Positions 53,801 to 62,800 of a DNA stretch of 64,000 nucleotides are shown in pieces. The stretch lies in assembly GCA_964613035.1 (NCBI GenBank), contig CAZTFQ010000005.1, positions 1 to 64,000 on the forward strand, in the 5' to 3' direction. The stretch's first letter is position 1. Every line of letters starts with the position of its first letter. The translations under genes and the position numbers were made by a program. Origin of the DNA: CAVIQK01 sp964613035 (lineage in GTDB: Bacteria > Bacillota > Clostridia > Christensenellales > DTU072). The notes below the pieces were generated by a model that worked only from the letters and a program-made list of their open reading frames with translations, did no database searches and was not told the DNA's origin.

Positions 53801-56800
53801 TGCTGACGACGAAGTCGTAGTCTCCCGAAGCGATTGCGGAGGGGAGGCTCGTTTCGCTACGGTGATATTTGAAGTTGTAATATACGGATATATTGGATAC
53901 GGAGCGATAGAAGAAAGTGAAGCTTTCGCTACCTTCCGCTTGCGTCTCTATATACACGTAATCGGAGCTCAAATCGCGATACGTTTCGTCCGCGGAGAAC
54001 GAAGACACTACCGAGAGGGGCTTCCAGTCGCCCATAATAGACGAAACGCCGTTGGAGTACATCAATTTTCCGCCGGAAGGTCCTACCGTCCATTCCGTAA
54101 CGATGAAGCGTACGGTCTTATCGGTGAAGATTCCGCTGTCCGCGGAAAACGCGTTGTCTACGCCGTGACCTTTTTGTCCGTCGACGGTCAGCACTTCTAT
54201 TCTCGCGTCGTACGGATAGAAATTGACGGAAGCGATTTCACCTAACAGGGCGGTGTCAAAAGACAGCGTAAAGGCGTGACGGGTATTAAGAGCGTGGACT
54301 TTATCCGACGTGAATATGCCGTCTTCTATCATACTTCCGTCGGAAACGTAGTATCTGTACACGCCGTCTATCACGGCAATCAACACGTAGAACGAAGGCG
54401 TATCGGAGTCGTCTTGCATGAACACTTTCACGCCGTTATTCTTAATCGTATCGAGGTCGGGTGCCGAGTCGGACTCATATAGGACGAAGTCCACTTCGGA
54501 ATAATCGTAGTACGCGAGTGCGATCACGCCAAGGGTCGGTTGATAATTGTCGACCTTAGGCACGTAATCGTGGCACTCGCCCGAGTTGCCGACGTTGTCT
54601 ATTGCATAAATGCTGTACTTATATTCGCCGAAACGGAAATAATATGAGTTACCCGAAACGGTTACCGTTCTCGCGGCGCCCACGGTCTGTGCGGAGAAGA
54701 CTGCTTCCGAGTCGCGCATTACCACTTTATATAAGGTATTATTGACCAAATCGCCCGAAGAGGGTCCCGCGTAGTAGTAATACTTGTCTATATTGCTATC
54801 TCCGAGGATGGCGTAGAAGTCGGTCGCGTTGTCGTAGGTAGGGACGGTGAGTTTTTCGGAAGCGCCGTCAGAAGTTATGCGATAATAGGCGTTTTTCTCG
54901 AAGTCCGCGGTAGCGTCGCCCGTGTACAAGAATACTCTGCCCGCGTAAGCGGAATCCAGAGCGGCTCTCATAACCGCGGGGTCGGAAACGGTAAGTACCG
55001 AGTAAATATTATCCATATACGGAGTTGTTCCGCCGTCGGCGTAACTGCCGCAATAGGCGCCGTCCGTAGTGAAGTACGCGAGGACTCTTCCGGTCGATTT
55101 ATCTATCTCTTCCACTATTACCTTACCTATACCGGAGCCTTGCTCGCTGATATCTATAAGGGTATCCTGCGGCTCGCTCTGCCAAAGGGGGCTGTCGGCT
55201 TTCACGTTCGGGGCGGAATTGTCTATTTTGAGCTCGAAGTCTCTCGACTCGTTGCCGAAGACCGCATAGACCGTAACGCCGGTACCCGAGACAAATTTAA
55301 TCGCATAGGAAGATTCCTGATAAGAAGTAGCCGAAACGGTCAGAGTCGCATAGTAACGACCGTCCTCGTCGACGAAAGCGAGGCGGGCGGGTTGAGAAAG
55401 CGAATCTTTATCGTACCAGACCGCGGAAGAAGAACCCAGATCGGAGTAATACAGAGTTCCGCCGGAGATACCGTACGTTCCGTTGATATAGAATACGACG
55501 TCGCCTTTTACCCATTTATCCGAAACTACCAGATTATCGGTATCGGGGTCTGCCACGGTTACGGCTATCTCGGGCGTTTTCTTGTCTATTCTGACGAGAC
55601 CTAAGTTTCGATAGACGATATTGCCCGCACCCGTAACGTAACGGAATACGTAATACTTCTCTCCGGAGTCTTTTAGAGTGATTTCCGAGCAATACTCGCC
55701 GTCCTTTTTCGTAAGCGTCAGGCTACGCCAGTCGTCTTCATAGGCGGTCTTATAGGTATTATTAGACCAGACGTCCTTATCGGTAACCAAAAATTGCAGT
55801 TTACCTATAGACAAGTCGACGGAGTTGTCGAAGTCTATATTGACCTTGGCTACAATCGTAACGTCGGAGTCGTACCAGCCGTCGGACAATTCGGGCACGG
55901 TGATTTCCAATATATTTTCGTCGGTAACGTCGTAATGGAAGTAGAACGTATATACGAATGTATTACCTTGCTTGTCTACGATCTTTATGAAGTAGTATCC
56001 GCATCGGGTCAATTTTTCCGTGGTACGCATATTGAGAGCGGTTATGACGGAAGACGAGGTCTCCGTGCTCTTATATTCTACGCCTACGGGCGTTTCCTTA
56101 CCGTTGTCGAGGTAATAAAGGGATACGCTCGTACTAGCGTCGAGACCCGAAAAGCCCGACGATTTATCTTCACTGACTTTGAAGGAAAGATATTTACCGC
56201 CGTTGTACCAGACGTTTTCGTCAAAATCGGTCTGAGCCCCGTCGGGTGTATCGGAAACTTTAAGAGAAGTTACTCCGCCCGAAGCGTTGTCGAGATACAC
56301 CACGCCTCCGTCAATGGAAGTCTGGGCACCTGCGAAGTTGAGGATAGAGAACGACGTCATGGAGACCACGTCGGACGGGAGGAGTCTCGTCTCGAAAGTT
56401 ATACGGTTATAGTTATTGGTTATGTCGATTATCCTAATATCGCCGTTCTTCACCGACCAGGTTTCGCTGCCGGAACTCAGTTTTAATTTAATAGAGAACG
56501 TCTCCGGATTGATTGCGACGGAGCTTTCGTTGCCGACGACGAATTTCCACGTCCTGGCACCGGGGCTGTAGTCGGTAAGATACTTGACAGAAATCAAATT
56601 GGCAGTATCCGTAACGGACCAGCCGTACATTTGAGAAGCGCGAGCGGAGTCGGAGTAGACCTTGCCGTCGTTGTAGTAATACTTGACACCCGAGAGGATG
56701 AACCACTTATCGGTCGTATTAAGCGTCCCTGCGGAAGCGGCGACAGTCTTATTAAAGTGAACGGTATCTGAAGAATTGTCGTCGATGGAATTGTCCACGT

Positions 56801-59800
56801 AAGACTGCGTGTAGCCCGCCGCGGTATTGGACGTGACCTCTGCGGTTATCTGGAGATTCTTGAATTCATAATCCAGCCAACCTTTACTGTTACAGGTATC
56901 GTCGGCATGTACCCAGCCGAAGAAATAGAGTCTGTAAGAAGACTGAGTGGGGACCCAGGACAGGGTGAAGGTCTGGTTATAGGTGGTACCGGTATTGGGT
57001 TCTCTGACGACTTTCGCCCCGAACTGGTTGCTCATAGAGGACGTAATCGTGCTGTAAATATTACTCTTGGTAATGCTCGAGTTGGACGGATTGAGAGCGG
57101 TCTCGCCAAGTCCCGAGGTACCGAAGTAATAGTTGCGAGCGTTATTGATGCCTCTGACCGCCACTGCCGTTCCGTCGGGGTTGTTGTACCACCAGGCGGA
57201 GGCGTTGCCGGGTTGTCTGTAAGAAGTAGACACGCCCGATACGGTGAGCTTAAGAAGTCCCTGCTGAGCCAGCATAAAATACTCGTCGCTGAGCTCTATA
57301 TTGACGTAGAAGACCGACCACTCGGGAGAGGCGTTGTCTATACCGCTTGACTTGAGGGTGGTACTGCCCGAGCCGTTGTTGACTTTACCCGCGCCGGAAG
57401 AGCCTTTACCCGCGATGAAGCCGGCATTGGTCGCAAGACCCGTAAGAGTCGTAGAGGACTTGGATATCGTGTAATATCCGCCTGCCTGCTTCCCTAGTCC
57501 GGACCAGAAAGAATAGCCGTTGGACGTATCGGAATCTACAACGAAGATGAGTCTCTCGCTAAAACCGTAGTAATTGGGGCTGTCGGGAACGGTTACGATG
57601 ACTTCGTAAGTGCCTGCCTGATACGAGGTCGGCAGAGATTTACCCGAGCTGCCGCCGTACGTCTCGTGAGTGATTTTAGTGCCGTCTTCTTTCGACACGA
57701 CGAAACTCCACGTCGAATAGTGAGCCGAGTCGGAGGAAGAGACGACTTTTCCGTTGCCGTCGACGAGGCGGAGATAGCCGCTGCCTTCTTTAAGTATCTG
57801 AGACAAAGAGAGTCCCTGATTGAAGAATTTGTAATTGTTGACGGTGTTGTTTTTAGAATCCGTGGAAGAATTCCAAAAAGAATTGCCGAATGCTTCGAGA
57901 ACCAGCGGTTGCTTGTCTATATTGACGTCCAGATACTCCGTATCGGCGTCTATCTTATAATTGGTCAGAATAGACGTAGGCAGAATGGCGCGGATACGGT
58001 ATCCGCCGGCGTTTTTGAGTTCCGTAACGACGTTGCCTCGAGAATCGTAGTATCTGAAAGTTATCTTTCCGTTAAGGGAAGAATCCGTCGCGGTTACGCC
58101 GGAAGTGAAGCTGTCTTTTAAATCGGTGCCGCTATATACGAGAGTGTTGACCGTATTCCAATTAATACCGATAGAGGCTTTTTCTATAGTTAAGCTGCCG
58201 TATACGTAGACTATCTCGTAAGTCAGTCCCTTACTGCTGGTGTAGCCGAAGCCCGACAGAGTTATCTGACCGACGTGCTTGCCGTAGCCGTAAGAGGACA
58301 TATTCTCTCTCGTACCTATATTGAGGCCCGTAACGGTCACCGTATCTCCGTCGTCTATTCCTTCTACGGTGTAGGTGACGTTTTCCGTAAGAGAGGTGTT
58401 GAGCTTTTTACCGTAGACGACTATCTGGTCCTTAGCCACGACGTAGAGTTTCAGTCCCGAGACAGAAGTCGCGCGGTCTTCCGTCAGGTTGTCGTAGTTG
58501 GAATAGTTGCCGTTGCCGACGGTCGCGACTATTTTATAGGTATAAGAACCGGGCTTGTTCCATTCTATCTTATGCTCGGTAACGGAAGTATCGTTGACTG
58601 ACAGCTTGCCGACGAAGTAATCCGCTCTCGAGCTATTGGCGATCGCATTACGCGCGATCTCGTCCATACCTACGTAATCGGAGCCGTCTTTTCTTGTATA
58701 TATAGGATTGCCTGACTCGTTGTAACCGACCAGATAGTATATGGTCGCGGAAACATCGTCGTCTTTTTTAGCATTGACGACTTTGACTTCGAGAGTGCCG
58801 AAGTAATCTTTATCCGTACCGTAATGCATATTGTCGGCGCCTGTGACGAAGTATTCCAAAACGAGCGGTTCTACGGTCAATTCTCCGTCGATGACGGTGA
58901 CCGTGTAATTGGAATTGGTTATCGTGCCGCTCAGTCTGTAGCTGTTGCCGACCTGGTCTATGCCGTCGGCGGGATATTCTCTGATTATGCCTGAGGCGAA
59001 GTCCTTCTGAGTATCCTGATAGCCGAAGGAGCCGTCGACCAATTCCCACTCGTAAGAGGACGGATCGTCGCTGTTGTAGTACTTGACTTTATTAAGAATA
59101 CGGACGGTAATCTCGCGTTTTTCTATAACAAGGTCCGCCGAGCGGTCTATGAGGATATTGTAGTCCGAAGCGGATCCGCCCGAGAGGATAATGCCGCCCG
59201 TACCCGAATACTCGCCCGCGGCGGTACGGGTGGTGATAGCCTGAGGATACGTATTGACGACGCCTTCTCTGAACGTATACGCAGACACTCTCACCTCGAG
59301 AGACGCTTCGTCTATCTCGATCACGGGGTAAGACTTCTCGTACGAGGTGCCTTCGAATAGCTTAATTATCTTCTGCGAAGCATACAGTTTACCTACTATA
59401 ACTCTCGCGCCGGTTGCGGAAGATACGTAATACGTCTCGAGGGTCGACGGATCGTAAGAATAAGTCAGCGTGACGGCGACCTTGTCTCTGGGAGAGACCT
59501 TGTCCCAATCGACGTCGTATGCGGAGGGGTCTATCGAATTGCCGTAAGTCGTAATCTGCTTATAAGGCGTAACGGTGAAAGACGACTTGGATACGACTAT
59601 CGTGAAGCGTATCGTGCCGCGATAAGTATAATTGTCCGAATCGAATCCCGTTATCTCCGATCTGAACTGTGCCGTAACGTCGTAAGTACCCACTTCCGTT
59701 ATCTTGGAAGCAGCGTATTCCGAACCCGACTTGATGACGGTGTAGTTGAGATGCTCGAACATAGACTCGCCGTACTTAGCCTTATAGGCGTCGTAGTCGG

Positions 59801-62800
59801 AAGTAAGCAGTCCCGACAACGTGCCGTCGGAATAAGCCTCGTCGAGAATATCAGACACGGACCAGCCGTAGACGTAATCGGGGGAATATACGCCGTCTTC
59901 GGAGTCCCAACTGCCGCCGTAAGAGGAAGAGCCGTACGCGAGAGTCAAGGTATTCTTGGTACCGACGGAGAAAGAAATTTCTTTATCGGTCTCTTTGACT
60001 ACGTTGACGGAGAATACCGACGAGGAGCTGCCCAGCGTATAATAGCGGTCGTAGCCGTCGTCTTTTCTTACCGAGAAAGTGACCGTGTAGGATCCCTTAC
60101 GGTCTACGGGAATCTCGGTGACGGAATTGCCGTTTTCGTCACGGACGGTCATATCGAGATAGGCAGTGAATGTCGACGGTGTGACCACTGACGACGAATA
60201 CGTCGCGCCGCCTACGGTCTTGGTTATCGACTTGACGATATCGGATACCTGATACGGTGCCGTATCGGCGTCGGTGTACGCGACGGACGGGAGAGTTATG
60301 TCTATATCCAGCGCGACGGTATAGAAGAATACCGCCTTGACGTCGACTCTCGTATCGTCGGGACTGCCCATAGACACGCCGCTATACGTGCCGCCGTCCA
60401 GTACGACGGTGTTGTTGGAGAGAACGTCTATCTCGAGATGCTCTTGTCTGTATTCCAAGTCGCGGTTGTCGCGCTTGACGTAATCGACGTCCACGCCGAA
60501 ACCGATATAGGTAAGCCCCGAGAGGGTGTTTTCCAGTCTCAGCACGGAAAACGCGTCGAAACGGTGCAAGGTTATATAACCGTTGTTATTGTAAGAAATA
60601 TTGGCGGTGGTGCCGGTAGAACCGTAAGTCACGGCGAAAGTCGGACGGACGGTGAGAGAAACTTGGTCCTCGTTGTTGATAAGAGACTCGCCGTAATAGA
60701 GACGATACTCTCTGGTATCTATCAAGACGCCCTTTTCTTCTACTACCGTTTCGTTACCGCAGGCGTCTTTTACCGAGACTCTTATGGTCGCAGCGGGGAC
60801 GTAGAGATTGTCAAGCGTCAGAGAGATGTCGTTGTCGGAGCCCATTCCCGTGCCCTCTATGACCACCGCGCCGGTGGACTCGTCGACGACCGACCAGACG
60901 AGGGACTCTTTAAGAGCCGTGATACCGGTCAGATTGTCTGAAAGAGACGAGACGTAAATCTTGTGAGAAGCGTTGTTGATAAAGCGCACGTCGCCGTATG
61001 AGGCTATCTGCGTATTGACGACCATGGACGGTGCCACGATATCTATGGAGAACTTGACGGAAGAGGTTCTGTCGAGCGCGTCGGTCGCGCGGAAAGTAAG
61101 ATTGGCAGAATCGTACAATCTAACAGTATAGAATATGCCGTAATTGTCCTCGGACGTAGTTACGAAGAGATTAACTCCTGCATTGAGCGGAGACACGGTG
61201 ACGTTGTATCCCGAGTTGTCGGAGACGCCCGTTTCTTCTACGGACATAGAAACGTCGCGGACGTAGAGCTTGATTTCTCCGTACTTACCTCTGTCGTCGG
61301 AAGAATACGTCACGTCGTCGGAGGTTATATCCTCGCGGACGGAGCCGTCCTTCTCTTTAATTCCGATGACGGGAGCCTCGGTGTCTATCTTGACGGACAC
61401 GGAAACTCTGCCCGTAACTGTGCGATACACGCCGTCGGAGCCTGCTTTAAGACCCTCTACGTAATAAGTCGTGCCGCCGCGGAGACCTTCCGTATTGAAG
61501 GTGTACGTCACGCCGCCGGGAGAATCGGTCGTCGCGGAAGAATACGCGTATATATCGTAATCTTTGTCTGCGAGGAGTCTGTTGCCGCCGGAACCGTCGG
61601 ACCAGAAAGCAAGTCTGGTAATAGCGCCGTCTTCCCCGAGAGGTACGTAGAAGTTGACGGTGGTCTCTTCGTTCCAGCTATCCGAGTAGGCAGGGGCGGC
61701 GATGAGCGCAACCGTCTTGATACGCTGAGTGTACGCGACGAAAGTCGTGTCGTTGACGTCGGCTAAAAGGAGAGAATCGGAGTTGTAGAAATAGAACGAC
61801 GCTACGTTGCCGTCGGCGACGCCTATTTCTCTTACGGTGGGTTGTTGCGCGGAAGAAGACGTATCCGAGGGGAATGCGTCGTCTAAGAACAAGCCCTTCT
61901 CCATAACTATATACTCCGAGTCGGTGACCCAGTTGTCGTACTTGAGAGCGGTGGTACCGGAAAGGTCGAAGAGCTGATAAGAATATTGATATTTATTCTC
62001 AAGGAACTTTTTCTTCTCCAGCTCGGTCATATTGGAAACTTCTTCTTCCGTAATCAGTCCTATGGAGACGGCTTCTTCTATCGTATCGAAGACCGCGTAC
62101 ATCTTGGTCGTGCCGTCGTAGTAACGAGACTCCAGTACGGAGTAGGTCTTGGTCGCGCCGTCCGCGACGTACGTCGACCCCATAACGTGTCCTCTGCCGT
62201 CGACGACGAGAAGTTGAGTTTTCTTCCCTATGCCGAGATTGTAGTGTAGAGAATGATCCTCGGAATTGACGGTGTACTTGGCTTCCGATAGATCTCTGCC
62301 GACCAGCGAGTGCTCTCCCGCATTCCAGAAGAACAGCCCTCTGTGGCTGTTGCGGAGGATGTACTTCTCCGCGACCTTGAGGGTAGAAGAATCTATATAC
62401 GCATAGTAATCCACGTACATGGACGCCGCGTCGCCAGAGAGCGCCGCTCCGCCGTCGTCGCTTCCTCTGGATACGGTGACCGTGGCGTTGAGATCGTTGT
62501 CGAGAAGTCCCGCATAATAACGCTGACTCCAGCCGGGCGTACCAGTATACGGACCACTGCCGAAAGTGCCCGAATAAGCGTAATAATAAAAGTTTTCCGT
62601 ATTTTGACCGGAAGAAATAACGTACGTATAAGAAGTAAGATTGGAGATCTCTCCGCTCCATGAATTGGTAGTAAGTAGTCCCTTACCGCGACTGACGCCG
62701 GAATCGCCGTCTCTGTTTTCTACAATAGAACGGTTAAAGCCACAGCTATCGAGGATGATGTTTTTTATGTTATTGGGAGCGGCGTCGCAATTGTACAGAC

